Assembly: GCA_033851545.1 (NCBI GenBank)
Contig: JAWWOO010000074.1
Location: 82,695 to 146,694, forward strand
Direction: 5' to 3'
Length of the DNA: 64,000 nt
Origin: JAWWOL01 sp033851545
Lineage (GTDB): Bacteria > Actinomycetota > Actinomycetes > JAWWOL01
Shown here: one piece after another, positions 51,273 to 59,636 of the stretch
Position numbering within the stretch: the stretch's first letter is position 1
How the letters are laid out: every line of letters starts with the position of its first letter
The notes under the pieces: model-generated
Told to the model about the DNA's origin: nothing
The model's database searches: none
Seen by the model: the letters and a program-made list of their open reading frames with translations, nothing else
Translations under genes and position numbers: made by a program

Positions 51273-52811
51273 CTACGCCGCCCAGAGGTGTCTGCGGGCG
51301 GTGCCCTGCTCGCTGATGGTGAGAACGTAGCTGACGCCGTCGTCGTGGACCGCAAACACGCTGCCGCGGTCGCCGGCGAGGTGCAGGACGAGCCGTTCGT
51401 AGCGGTCGGCGATGCGCAGCAGACCGGTCGCGCTCGACACGTCGACGACGCGCGAACCGGGGTCGAGTGCCGCTACCTCGACAAGACGGGCGCCGAGGAC
51501 GCGGACCGCTCGGGCGGTCTCGTCGTCGCCGGTCCGCAGCAACGGCAGGAGGCCGAACGTCAGCAACCAGGCGGCGAGGGCGAGCAGGCTCAGCTCCGTA
51601 CGCAACGGGCTGAGCGCCAGGTGGTTGCCCCGGACCTGGACCGTGGTTGCGGCGGTTGTCGGCAGCGTGACCTTCGTCGGCGGTGGCAGTGCGGTTGCCG
51701 GAGAGTTCGTGGCCGTCACCACGGGCCGCAGCGCCGAGGCGTCGAGGTCGAAGGCGTAGGTGGTGTCAGCGGTGCTGCCGACCGACCGACCGCCGACGGA
51801 GGTGACGGAGTCCAGGTGGGCGATCAGGGTCAGGGTGGCGCCCTGCTGGGCGACGCCGGTCTCGGTGGCGACGGCCTGCAGCTGCTTCGCGGCCGTGGGG
51901 AGGTCGACGGTGACCGTCGCCGGTCCGTCGCCCAGTGAAGTGGCGGGCAGAGATACGAGCGTCGTGCTCCACCCACCCGGGGTGCCGATGGTGACGTGCA
52001 GGGTGACCGTCGTGCTGACCGGCCCGAGGGGAGCGGTCGAGCTCAGCCGGTCGCTCACGCCGAGGGTCAGCTGGTGGACGAGGCGCAGATAGACCGGCTG
52101 CCCGGTGTGCACCTGCCCGTCAGGGTAGGTGACGCCGGGCTGCGCCACCGCGTCGTAGCTGACGGCCGGCGCGTGGGTCAGGGTCACCGTCCGGGTTCCG
52201 GGCGTTGTCCCGGGCAGCGACCACAGGTAGGTGGCTGCGGCGCTGGACAGGACAGCCACCCCGGCGAGCAGCGCCGCGGCCGTACGGGCCGTCGGCAACC
52301 GGTTCGGCGGGATCACCGGTCGAGCTTGGGTGCGCCGTGCGCGTCGCTGCCGGCCGCGGTGTGCCCTTGTCGATCCGATGCCGATCACCAGTGCTCCTAG
52401 GATGCCGAGCGCCCACGGGGAGTGGGCGAGGGTGAGGTAGCGGCCGCCGGCCGGGATGCGGAGCCACAGCCGGCCGAGGACCTTGGCCTTGGTCGGGTGG
52501 TCGGGGTCGAGCCAGCCGTTGTTGTCTCCCTGGAAGGTCAGCCCGCCCGAGGCGTCCGACGCGTGGATGCGGTGCATCACGACGGTGTGCAGGGTGTCGC
52601 TGCGGTACGCAGCCACGTCACCGACGCCGTACCCCGACGCCCTGTGCAGGATCGCCAGGTCGCCGCTGTGGAAGCCGGGTTCCATGCTGACTCCGTGGGT
52701 GACCACGTACGTCGTCCGACCGCCCAGACTGCTCGGCCACAGCAGCCAAAACGCAGCCGCAATCACCACGACCATGGCCGCGGTGCCGATGGTTCTCAAC
52801 GGGGACCGCAT
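51273..52811 (-). CDS. sipW: SipW-like signal peptidase I fused to a DUF5305-like region
   Basis: A 512-residue membrane protein. Residues 1-140 form an ER/archaeal-type (S26B) signal peptidase: TM1, nucleophile S42 (GVSMEPG), H80 in VMHRIH replacing the general-base Lys, and FQGDNNGWLDPD. A second TM (about 125-145) is followed by a basic loop, TM3 (about 178-195), a beta-rich extracytoplasmic domain (about 200-385) like DUF5305, TM4 (about 400-425) and a cytoplasmic tail. In other bacteria SipW-type peptidases process dedicated biofilm/pilus-like subunits. The gene just upstream encodes a suitable substrate. Confidence 0.85.
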   Translation of the reverse strand: MRSPLRTIGTAAMVVVIAAAFWLLWPSSLGGRTTYVVTHGVSMEPGFHSGDLAILHRASGYGVGDVAAYRSDTLHTVVMHRIHASDASGGLTFQGDNNGWLDPDHPTKAKVLGRLWLRIPAGGRYLTLAHSPWALGILGALVIGIGSTRAHRGRQRRARRTQARPVIPPNRLPTARTAAALLAGVAVLSSAAATYLWSLPGTTPGTRTVTLTHAPAVSYDAVAQPGVTYPDGQVHTGQPVYLRLVHQLTLGVSDRLSSTAPLGPVSTTVTLHVTIGTPGGWSTTLVSLPATSLGDGPATVTVDLPTAAKQLQAVATETGVAQQGATLTLIAHLDSVTSVGGRSVGSTADTTYAFDLDASALRPVVTATNSPATALPPPTKVTLPTTAATTVQVRGNHLALSPLRTELSLLALAAWLLTFGLLPLLRTGDDETARAVRVLGARLVEVAALDPGSRVVDVSSATGLLRIADRYERLVLHLAGDRGSVFAVHDDGVSYVLTISEQGTARRHLWAA

Positions 52812-52850
52812 CGGTGTCCTGTTTCGGCTCGTCTGTCCGGAACTTGACGC

Positions 52851-52890
52851 GCCGCGACGACCCGAGGAAGGAACCCCGGGCCGTCGCGGC
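52851..52890 (-). promoter_or_regulatory. Strong stem-loop between secreted-protein gene and sipW
   Basis: GCCGCGACGACCC (52851-52863) pairs with GGGCCGTCGCGGC (52878-52890), 12 of 13 Watson-Crick with one wobble, around a 14-nt loop. It lies 13 bp after the stop of the small secreted protein. Such a structure would stabilise the upstream message or partly terminate, giving more substrate than peptidase. Inferred. Confidence 0.6.
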
Positions 52891-52902
52891 GGCAGGTCGG
52901 AA

Positions 52903-53292
52903 CTAGTTGACGACGACCGCGGTGGAGGTCAACCCGCTGGTCGACTGGACGAAGTTGCTCGCACCGTTCTTGCAGGTGTAGCTGGTGCTTCCGGGAGTTC
53001 CGGTGGTGAAGGTGCCGGTGCCACAGGAGGTGGTCGCACCGCCGTTGAAGCCGATGGACACGGCGGATCCCGTGGTGTCGCCGGCGAGGACCAGGGTGAC
53101 GGAGTTGACGTTGTCACCGGGCCCGTTGAGGTTGTAGGCCATCGAGCTGACCGTGGCCCCGCTGATGCTGGTGCTGCCGTACCCGACGACCTGGCTGGCC
53201 GCCTGGGTGTTGCTGTTGGTGAACGCTGTCCCGCCGGCGGCGAGGGCCGCGATGGTGGTGGCGGCGAAAGCGAAGCGGACGTGCTTGTGCAT
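52903..53292 (-). CDS. Small secreted protein with SipW-type signal peptide
   Basis: A 129-residue exported protein. Seen: an N-terminal signal with AALAAGGTAFTNSN, the alternate SipW-dependent type, and then a beta-rich domain of about 95 residues (VVGYGSTSISGATVSSMAYNL, read in part; SVTLVLAGDTTGS; CGTGTF...YTC with two Cys). It resembles TasA/camelysin-like or pilin-like surface subunits in layout, though I see no strong family match. AGGAGG (53305-53300) is a near-perfect ribosome-binding site directly after the c-di-GMP aptamer. Confidence 0.75.
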   Translation of the reverse strand: MHKHVRFAFAATTIAALAAGGTAFTNSNTQAASQVVGYGSTSISGATVSSMAYNLNGPGDNVNSVTLVLAGDTTGSAVSIGFNGGATTSCGTGTFTTGTPGSTSYTCKNGASNFVQSTSGLTSTAVVVN

Positions 53293-53307
53293 GGTGGATC
53301 CTCCTGG

Positions 53308-53390
53308 AAGTCGGTGGCCCGGCTGACCTCGTGGGTCCCGTGGCTTTGCGGCCCCGCCTCGCGACGGGTGTGCCTTTTCGCTTGCCCAGC
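53308..53390 (-). ncRNA. Class I cyclic di-GMP riboswitch (GEMM)
   Basis: On the minus strand the GEMM landmarks appear in order: AGGCACACC, a hairpin with GCGA tetraloop (CGTC-GCGA-GGCG), GGGCCGCAAAGCCACGGG containing the tetraloop receptor and CGCAAAGCC, then GGTCAGCCGGGCCACCGA. This parallels the Vc2 aptamer word for word. It ends 3-6 nt before the AGGAGG of the secreted-protein gene, suggesting translational control by c-di-GMP. Confidence 0.88.
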
Positions 53391-53533
53391 AGCTATCGGC
53401 CGGGACCTCCGGGCCGGCTTGGTCCGAATGGCCCAACTTCGCGGCCTGCTTTCGGCTCTGCGTTGTTCGGTGCGGCTCGAACGTCGAGGAGGCTTAACCA
53501 TGGGCGGCTCGTGCCGACAAACAGGGCAGACGC

Positions 53534-54928
53534 ATGCATGCAGGCGAAGGGGGACGGGTGGTTTCGAAGCGTTGGCTGTACCTGTTCACGGCGTCCCTCG
53601 TCGTCGCACTGGGATTCGGTGTGCTGGTGCGGCTCCACCAGCTGCAGCGCTTCCTGAGCGGGGAGCGCGACGCGAAGAGCGTGATGGCGGTCGCCGGGCT
53701 GAGCTGGCTGCTGCTGGTGTTCGTGGCCGCCGCCGGACTGGTCCGCTCGTCGTTCGTCGCCCGGCGCCTCCTCCACCGAAGCGATCAGACGATCGCCGCG
53801 GTCGCCTCGACGACGCATGACTGGCTTTGGGAGGCCGACACCAGTCAGCGGTTCACCTACTGCAGCCGAGGCGTGGAGGAGTTGCTCGGCTACCGCCCTG
53901 AGGAGCTGATCGGCTCCGGACCGGACGCTCTGCTCGTGGAGGGCGAACGGGAACGGGTGTCGGAGCTCATCGGCCAGGGTCTGGTCGACGGAACGGGCTG
54001 GGAGGCGCAGGAAGCCGTCTGGCTGCACCGCGACGGTCACCCGGTCGCCCTCTACGGCTCGGCCGCGTCGATCCGCGATGAGTCAGGACGGGTGATCGGC
54101 TTTCGTGGCACTCGGACCCGCGTGACCGACGCCGTCCGCGCCGAACGGGTCGCGGTTGCGGCCCGGGCTCGGCTCCAGACCCTGTTCGCGACCTGCGACG
54201 TGGACATCGCGCTGCAGCCGATCGTCAGCCTGCGCAACGGCAGCCTCGCCGGAGTGGAGGCCCTTGCCCGCTTCCGGGACGGTCGCGGCCCCGACGCGTG
54301 GTTCCGTGATGCCCGCGAGTCAGGGCTGGCCAAGGAGCTTGACGAGCTGACCTTCAGCGCCGCTCTGACCGCGTTCTCGGCACTGCCCGAATCCTGCTAC
54401 CTGTCCGTCAACGCCAGCCCCGCGCTGATCATGGACAGCGCGTTCGTGGCCCGATTGCTCGACTCCGCGCTGCCGCTGCACCGCTTGGTCATCGAGATCA
54501 CCGAGCACGTCGCGATCAGCGACTACGACGTCCAGAACGAAGCACTCAAATCCTTGCGGGAACGCGGCGTCCGCCTGGCAGTCGACGACACCGGCGCAGG
54601 CTATGCGTCCCTGAGCCACGTGTTGCAGCTGCGACCCGACATCATCAAGATCGACCGGTCGCTGATAGCCGGCCTGGCCACTGACCCGGCTCGGCGATCG
54701 CTGGTCACCGCTCTGGTGCTGCTCGCACTGGACATCGGCGCCACGGTCACCGGCGAAGGGGTGGAGGAGATGGCTGAGCTGGACATGCTGGCGACCTTGG
54801 GCGTCGGCTATGCCCAGGGCTACTTCCTGGCCAGACCGACCATCGACCCCGGGTCCTGGGCCGGGTGGGCCGACCGGACCTGGGGTGACAAGGTGGCGCC
54901 AGAGCCATTGCCGGCAGCGCGGGCCTGA
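53534..54928 (+). CDS. PAS-EAL cyclic di-GMP phosphodiesterase
   Basis: A 464-residue membrane protein hydrolysing c-di-GMP. Two N-terminal membrane helices (about 14-32 and 48-70), a PAS domain (about 85-205; YCSRGVEELLGYRPEEL), and an EAL domain (about 215-455) with the signature EAL in GVEALARF, NASP, VIEITEH, DDTGAGYASL, KIDRSL and EGVE. All metal and catalytic positions appear present, so it is probably active. GTG 53558, with GAAGGGGG upstream, is a good alternative start. It is divergent from the riboswitch-controlled operon. Confidence 0.9.
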   Translation: MHAGEGGRVVSKRWLYLFTASLVVALGFGVLVRLHQLQRFLSGERDAKSVMAVAGLSWLLLVFVAAAGLVRSSFVARRLLHRSDQTIAAVASTTHDWLWEADTSQRFTYCSRGVEELLGYRPEELIGSGPDALLVEGERERVSELIGQGLVDGTGWEAQEAVWLHRDGHPVALYGSAASIRDESGRVIGFRGTRTRVTDAVRAERVAVAARARLQTLFATCDVDIALQPIVSLRNGSLAGVEALARFRDGRGPDAWFRDARESGLAKELDELTFSAALTAFSALPESCYLSVNASPALIMDSAFVARLLDSALPLHRLVIEITEHVAISDYDVQNEALKSLRERGVRLAVDDTGAGYASLSHVLQLRPDIIKIDRSLIAGLATDPARRSLVTALVLLALDIGATVTGEGVEEMAELDMLATLGVGYAQGYFLARPTIDPGSWAGWADRTWGDKVAPEPLPAARA

Positions 54929-54947
54929 CGGACTCAATTTTTTTGGG

Positions 54948-55028
54948 TGCGAGAGGAGGGACTTGAACCCTCACGTCCGAAGACACTGGATCCTAAGTCC
55001 AGCGCGTCTGCCATTCCGCCACTCTCGC
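54948..55028 (-). tRNA. tRNA-Leu (anticodon UAG)
   Basis: Type II tRNA of 81 nt. The acceptor stem is GCGAGAG/CTCTCGC, the anticodon arm CTGGACTTAGGATCCAG carries TAG, a short variable arm TGTCTTCGGACG follows, and the T loop reads GGTTCAAGTCC. The 3' CCA is not encoded. No integrase or repeat is attached. Confidence 0.97.
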
Positions 55029-55051
55029 CGCAGCCCCCAGTGTGCCCGAAA

Positions 55052-55528
55052 CTACAGGCCCAGGTCGCGGCGCAGCTTGGCCACGTGACCCGTCGCCTTG
55101 ACGTTGTACTGCGCCTGCTCAAGGTTGCCCTCGGCATCGACGACGAAGGTCGAGCGCACGACGCCGAGGTAGGTCCGGCCGTAGTTCTTCTTCTCCCCCC
55201 AGGTCCCGTACGCGGTGAGCGTCGTGTGTTCCGGGTCTGAGAGCAGCGGGAAGTTGAGGCCTTGCTGGTCGCGGAACTTCGCCAGCGCCGCCGGCTTGTC
55301 CGGGGACACCCCGATGACCGCGACGCCCGCGGCCGCCAACGAGGCCAGTGAGTCGCGGAAGTCGCACGCCTCCGTGGTGCAACCGGGGGTCGAGGCCTGC
55401 GGGTAGAAGTAGACGACGACGCGCTTGCCGCGGTAGGACGACAGCGTCACGTCGTTGCCGTCGGCATCGGGCAGGGTGAAGTCGGGCGCTGGGTCGCCGG
55501 CCTGCAGCCGTACGGAGTCTGTGGTCAT
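55052..55528 (-). CDS. bcp: Thioredoxin-dependent thiol peroxidase (Bcp/PrxQ)
   Basis: A 158-residue atypical two-Cys peroxiredoxin that reduces peroxides. Peroxidatic C50 (STPGCTTEAC) and resolving C55 lie five residues apart, the Bcp signature; DFTLPDADGNDVTLS and VIGVSPDKPAALAKF complete the fold. TACGGT (55541-55536) ends 7 nt before the ATG, so it is leaderless. Confidence 0.95.
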   Translation of the reverse strand: MTTDSVRLQAGDPAPDFTLPDADGNDVTLSSYRGKRVVVYFYPQASTPGCTTEACDFRDSLASLAAAGVAVIGVSPDKPAALAKFRDQQGLNFPLLSDPEHTTLTAYGTWGEKKNYGRTYLGVVRSTFVVDAEGNLEQAQYNVKATGHVAKLRRDLGL

Positions 55529-55607
55529 GCGTCCGACCGTACCCAACCGGGTACCGCATCGGCAGGCGGGGCATGATCGGGACCAACACGCGTGACGAGG
55601 AGCGGCT

Positions 55608-56651
55608 GTGCAGGCGATGACCGTCGTACCGGGCAAGATCGACAGCGCCGGTGTCGAGGAGGTCCCCGAGCCCCCGGAGTCCGACGGGTCGATCCTGGTC
55701 AACGGGCTGTTCGTCGGCATCTGCGGCACCGACATCGAGATCGCCAAGGAGGGCTACGGCCGGGCGCCGCCGGGGCGTGACCGGCTCACCCTGTTCCACG
55801 AGTCGCTCGGCCGGGTCGAGGAGGCGCCTGCGCAGTCGGGCTTCGCCAGCGGAGACCTGGTCGTAGGCATCGTCCGCCGGCCCGACCCCGTACCCTGCCC
55901 GCCCTGTGCCGCCGGCCAGTGGGACTTCTGCAAGAACGGGCAGTACACCGAGCGCGGCATCAAGGAGCGCGACGGCTACGGGTCGCAGCGGTGGCGGATC
56001 GAGCCGGACTACGCCGTCAAGCTCGACCCGGCGCTGGGCGACCTCGGCGTGCTGCTCGAGCCGACCACGGTGGTGGCCAAGGCGTGGGCGCAGGTCGACG
56101 CCGCGCTGGCCCGGGTGCATGACCAGCCCGAGAAGGTGCTGGTCACCGGGGCCGGGCCGATCGGCCTGCTCGCGGCGCTGATCGGCGTGCAGCGCGGGCT
56201 CGAGGTGCACGTGGTCGACCGGGTGACCGACGGGCCCAAACCGCAGCTGGTTGCCGACCTCGGCGCCACCTATCACGCCAAATCGGTGCACGAGCTGGAC
56301 CTGAAGTTCGACGTCGTCATCGAGGCCACCGGCGTCGGCCAGGTGGTCTTCGACGCGATGACCACCACGATGCCCAACGCTGTCGTGGTGCTGACCGGCA
56401 TCTCCTCCGGCACCCGGACGATCGAGGCCGGCGTCGACGCCTTCAACAAGGCGATGGTCCTGACCAACGAGGTCGTCGTCGGGTCGGTCAACGCCGGGCG
56501 CAAGGACTACGTGACCGGCGCGGAGGTGCTGGTGCGGGCCGACCCGGCGTGGCTGGCCCGGTTGATCACCCGCCGGGTGCCGATGGCACAGTGGACCAGC
56601 GGGCTCGACCGCGAACCCGACGATGTCAAGGTGGTCGTCCAGATCAGCTGA
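55608..56651 (+). CDS. Glucose 1-dehydrogenase (zinc MDR family)
   Basis: A 347-residue NAD(P)-dependent dehydrogenase that oxidises D-glucose at C1. Seen: GICGTDIEIAKEGYG, FHESLGRV with the catalytic-zinc Glu, CPPCAAGQWDFC for the structural zinc, ERGIKERDGYGS, which is diagnostic of glucose dehydrogenases, and GAGPIGLLAA. GAGGAG precedes the GTG start. Next to a DUF3618 gene with no obvious link. Confidence 0.87.
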   Translation: MQAMTVVPGKIDSAGVEEVPEPPESDGSILVNGLFVGICGTDIEIAKEGYGRAPPGRDRLTLFHESLGRVEEAPAQSGFASGDLVVGIVRRPDPVPCPPCAAGQWDFCKNGQYTERGIKERDGYGSQRWRIEPDYAVKLDPALGDLGVLLEPTTVVAKAWAQVDAALARVHDQPEKVLVTGAGPIGLLAALIGVQRGLEVHVVDRVTDGPKPQLVADLGATYHAKSVHELDLKFDVVIEATGVGQVVFDAMTTTMPNAVVVLTGISSGTRTIEAGVDAFNKAMVLTNEVVVGSVNAGRKDYVTGAEVLVRADPAWLARLITRRVPMAQWTSGLDREPDDVKVVVQIS

Positions 56652-56711
56652 CTCCGCCCAATGCCCCGGAGAGAAATGTTCCGGAGTGACAGACCCGACA
56701 GGAGAGCACAC

Positions 56712-57029
56712 ATGCAGCGCGAACCGGCCGAGATCGAGCGCGAGATCGAGCTGACCCGGGTCTACCTGGCCGACACCGTCGACGCCATCGCCCACAAGGT
56801 CAGTCCCAAGGCGGTGGCCGGTCGGACGCTGACCAAGGTCAAGGAGACCGTCAGTGCCCTGACCACGGGCGGTGTGGAGACGTTCAGCACCCGCCCGGCG
56901 CCCGGAGTCGAGGGCAGCACGTACGAGGTCCGGCGCAAGCTGCGCCTGGACCGGGTCGGCATGGCGGCCGGGGGAGTGGCCGGGCTGGTGGGACTCCTCG
57001 TCGCCTTCCGGAAGTTCCGCCGCCGCTAG
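56712..57029 (+). CDS. DUF3618 membrane protein
   Basis: A 105-residue protein. Seen: an N-terminal helix REPAEIEREIELTRVYLADTVDAI, read in part, matching DUF3618 (EIE..R..L..T..AI..R..P), a mid-region, and one C-terminal membrane helix with a basic tail (FRKFRRR). Often paired with phage-holin-like Phage_holin_3_6 proteins; none seen here. CAGGAGAG precedes the ATG. Confidence 0.85.
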   Translation: MQREPAEIEREIELTRVYLADTVDAIAHKVSPKAVAGRTLTKVKETVSALTTGGVETFSTRPAPGVEGSTYEVRRKLRLDRVGMAAGGVAGLVGLLVAFRKFRRR

Positions 57030-57066
57030 CCGTACGCCGGCTGGTCCCTGGCCTACGGTGGTAGCC

Positions 57067-58476
57067 ATGACGACTCCCACACGACCGGGCCAGCTGAGCT
57101 ACGCCTCCTCGCTGGTCGACCTGGTCGGTCACACGCCGCTGGTCCGGCTCAACAAGGTCGTCGCCGGCCTGGCACCGCTCGTCCTGGCCAAGGTCGAGTC
57201 GCTCAACCCGGGCGGGTCGGTCAAGGACCGGATCGCCCTCGCGATGGTGCTCGCGGCGGAGGAGAGCGGAGAGCTGCGGCCCGGTGGCACGATCGTCGAG
57301 CCGACCAGCGGCAACACCGGCGTCGGCCTCGCCATTGTCGCTTCGCAACGCGGCTACTCCTGCATCTTCGTGATGCCCGACAAGATGAGCGCCGAGAAGA
57401 TCGCGGTGCTGCGGGCGTACGGCGCAGAGGTCGTTGTGTGCCCCACCGCTGTTGCTCCCGAGCACCCCGACTCCTACTACTCGGTCTCGCGCAGGCTGGC
57501 CGAGACCACGCCCGGCGGCTGGAGTCCCAACCAGTACGGCAATGTTCACAATCCCCAGGCCCATTACGAGACCACCGGGCCCGAGATCTGGGAGCAGACC
57601 GGCGGACGGTTGACCCACTTCGTCGCGGGCATCGGCACCGGCGGCACGATCAGCGGGGTTGCCCGCTATCTCAAGGAACGCAACCCGTCCGTCGTCATCG
57701 TGGGTGCCGATCCCGAGGGCTCCGTCTACTCCGGGGGCGACGGCCGGCCCTATCTCGTCGAAGGGGTGGGTGAGGACTTCTGGCCCGCAACCTATGACCC
57801 GAGCCTGGTCGACAGGGTCGTGGCGATCAGCGACAAGGACTCGTTCCTGATGACCCGGCGGCTGGCCCGCGAGGAAGGTTTGCTGGTCGGCGGGTCCTGC
57901 GGCCTCGCGGTCGCCGCTGCGCTGCGGGTGGCCGCCGAGCTCGGCCCCGACGACGTGATGGTCGTGCTGCTGCCCGACTCCGGCCGGGGCTACCTGTCGA
58001 AGATCTTCAACGACGACTGGATGGCCGACTACGGGTTCGTGACGCCGGACAAGAGCCAACCGGTGGTCGCCGATGTGCTGGGCCACAAGGGTTTGCAGAT
58101 GCCGGAGTTCGTCCACGTCCACCCCGACGAGACGGTGGGTCAGGCCATCGAGATCCTCCGCGAATACAGCGTCTCGCAGATGCCGGTCGTCAAGGAGGAG
58201 CCGCCGGTGAAGGCGGCCGAGGTGGTCGGCTCCGTGGTCGAACGGCACCTGCTGGACGAGCTGTTCCACGACCGGGCCCGTCTCGACAGCCGGCTCGGTG
58301 ACCACATGTCGCCGCGGCTGCCGATGATCGGCGCCGGCGAGGCGGTCGGGGCCGCGATGGCGGCGCTCGAGCTGGCAGACGCGGTCGTGGTCCTCGACGA
58401 CGGGCTGCCGGTCGGCGTCATCACGCGCCAGGACCTGCTGGGCTTCCTTGCTGCGCGTGGGAGCCAGCATGCCTGA
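57067..58476 (+). CDS. cbs: Cystathionine beta-synthase
   Basis: A 469-residue PLP enzyme that condenses serine with homocysteine. The catalytic domain has K53 (NPGGSVKDR), PTSGNTGVG, GIGTGGTISG and the SGRGYLSK phosphate loop; the C-terminal about 130 residues form two CBS domains (VHVHPDETVGQAIEIL, GVITRQDLLGF), probably binding an adenosyl ligand. TACGGT (57054-57059) ends 7 nt before the ATG. Overlaps metB by 8 bp. Confidence 0.95.
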   Translation: MTTPTRPGQLSYASSLVDLVGHTPLVRLNKVVAGLAPLVLAKVESLNPGGSVKDRIALAMVLAAEESGELRPGGTIVEPTSGNTGVGLAIVASQRGYSCIFVMPDKMSAEKIAVLRAYGAEVVVCPTAVAPEHPDSYYSVSRRLAETTPGGWSPNQYGNVHNPQAHYETTGPEIWEQTGGRLTHFVAGIGTGGTISGVARYLKERNPSVVIVGADPEGSVYSGGDGRPYLVEGVGEDFWPATYDPSLVDRVVAISDKDSFLMTRRLAREEGLLVGGSCGLAVAAALRVAAELGPDDVMVVLLPDSGRGYLSKIFNDDWMADYGFVTPDKSQPVVADVLGHKGLQMPEFVHVHPDETVGQAIEILREYSVSQMPVVKEEPPVKAAEVVGSVVERHLLDELFHDRARLDSRLGDHMSPRLPMIGAGEAVGAAMAALELADAVVVLDDGLPVGVITRQDLLGFLAARGSQHA

Positions 58477-59611
58477 CCCGCAAGGGTTCGAGACCAGGGC
58501 TATCCACGCCGGGCAGCCGCCGGAGCCGGTCACGGGAGCCGTCGTCACGCCGATCTTCCAGACCTCGACCTTTGCCCAGGCGGCGGTGGGACAGCACAGC
58601 GGGTACGAGTACTCCCGCTCCGGCAACCCGACCCGGACTGCACTCGAAGAATGCCTGGCAGCACTGGAGAGTGGCTCGCGGGGACTGGCCTTCGCCTCCG
58701 GTCTCGCGGCCGAGGACTGCGTCATCCGTACGGTCTGCAAGCCCGGCGACCACGTCATCATCCCGGACGACGCCTACGGCGGCACCTACCGGCTGTTCGC
58801 CGCGGTGGCCGAGCGCTGGGGCGTCGCCTACACGGCGGTCGACCAGACGGACCTCGTCGCCGTGCGCGCAGCCGTTCGCCCGGAGACCCGCGTCCTGTGG
58901 TGCGAGACGCCGACCAACCCGCTGCTCAACATCTCGGACATCGCGGCCCTGGCCGGGCTGGCCCACGCCTCCGGTGCCCTGCTCGTCGTCGACAACACCT
59001 TCGCGTCCAGCTATCTCCAGCAGCCGCTGACACGCGGGGCCGACGTGGTGGTGCACTCGACGACGAAGTACATGGGCGGGCACTCGGACGTGGTCGGTGG
59101 CGCACTGGTCGTCGGCGACGCGGAACTGGCCGAACGCCTTGCCTACCACCAGAACGCGCTCGGGAGCATCGCTGGGCCCTTCGATGCGTGGCTGGTGCTG
59201 CGGGGCATCAAGACCCTCGGCGTACGGATGGACCGGCACTGCAGCAACGCCCAGCGGGTCGTCGACCACCTCAGCGGCCACCCCTTGGTGCAGCGGGTCC
59301 TCTATCCGGGGCTGCCGGACCACCCGGGGCACGACCTGGCGAGCCGGCAGATGAAGGACTACGGCGGCATGGTGTCGGTGCTGATGGACGACGAGGAGGC
59401 AGCGGTGGCGCTGTGCAACCGGGCCAGGCTGTTCACGCTGGGTGAGTCGCTCGGCGGGGTCGAGTCGCTGATCGAGCACCCGGCCCGGATGACTCACGCC
59501 AGTGCCGCCGGATCGGCGCTGGCGGTGTCGCCGCGGCTGGTGCGGCTCTCCGTCGGCATCGAGAGCATCGACGACCTGCTGGGTGACCTCGATCAGGCGC
59601 TGGGTCGGTAG
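58469..59611 (+). CDS. metB: Cystathionine gamma-synthase/lyase
   Basis: A 380-residue Cys/Met-metabolism PLP enzyme. Seen: YEYSRSGNPTR, LAFASGLAAE, the Schiff-base K200 in HSTTKYMGGHSD, and RLSVGIE near the end. MetB (forward transsulfuration) and MetC/CGL activities are hard to separate by sequence; pairing with cbs favours reverse transsulfuration. Starts inside the cbs stop. Confidence 0.9.
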   Translation: MPDPQGFETRAIHAGQPPEPVTGAVVTPIFQTSTFAQAAVGQHSGYEYSRSGNPTRTALEECLAALESGSRGLAFASGLAAEDCVIRTVCKPGDHVIIPDDAYGGTYRLFAAVAERWGVAYTAVDQTDLVAVRAAVRPETRVLWCETPTNPLLNISDIAALAGLAHASGALLVVDNTFASSYLQQPLTRGADVVVHSTTKYMGGHSDVVGGALVVGDAELAERLAYHQNALGSIAGPFDAWLVLRGIKTLGVRMDRHCSNAQRVVDHLSGHPLVQRVLYPGLPDHPGHDLASRQMKDYGGMVSVLMDDEEAAVALCNRARLFTLGESLGGVESLIEHPARMTHASAAGSALAVSPRLVRLSVGIESIDDLLGDLDQALGR

Positions 59612-59636
59612 TCACAGCAGAGATCCGGCGGCTAGC

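Noticed and set aside
54810..55240. Plus-strand reading frames across the tRNA (GLEPSRPKTLDPKSSAS type)
   Set aside because: This is the well-known spurious translation of an antisense tRNA-Leu.
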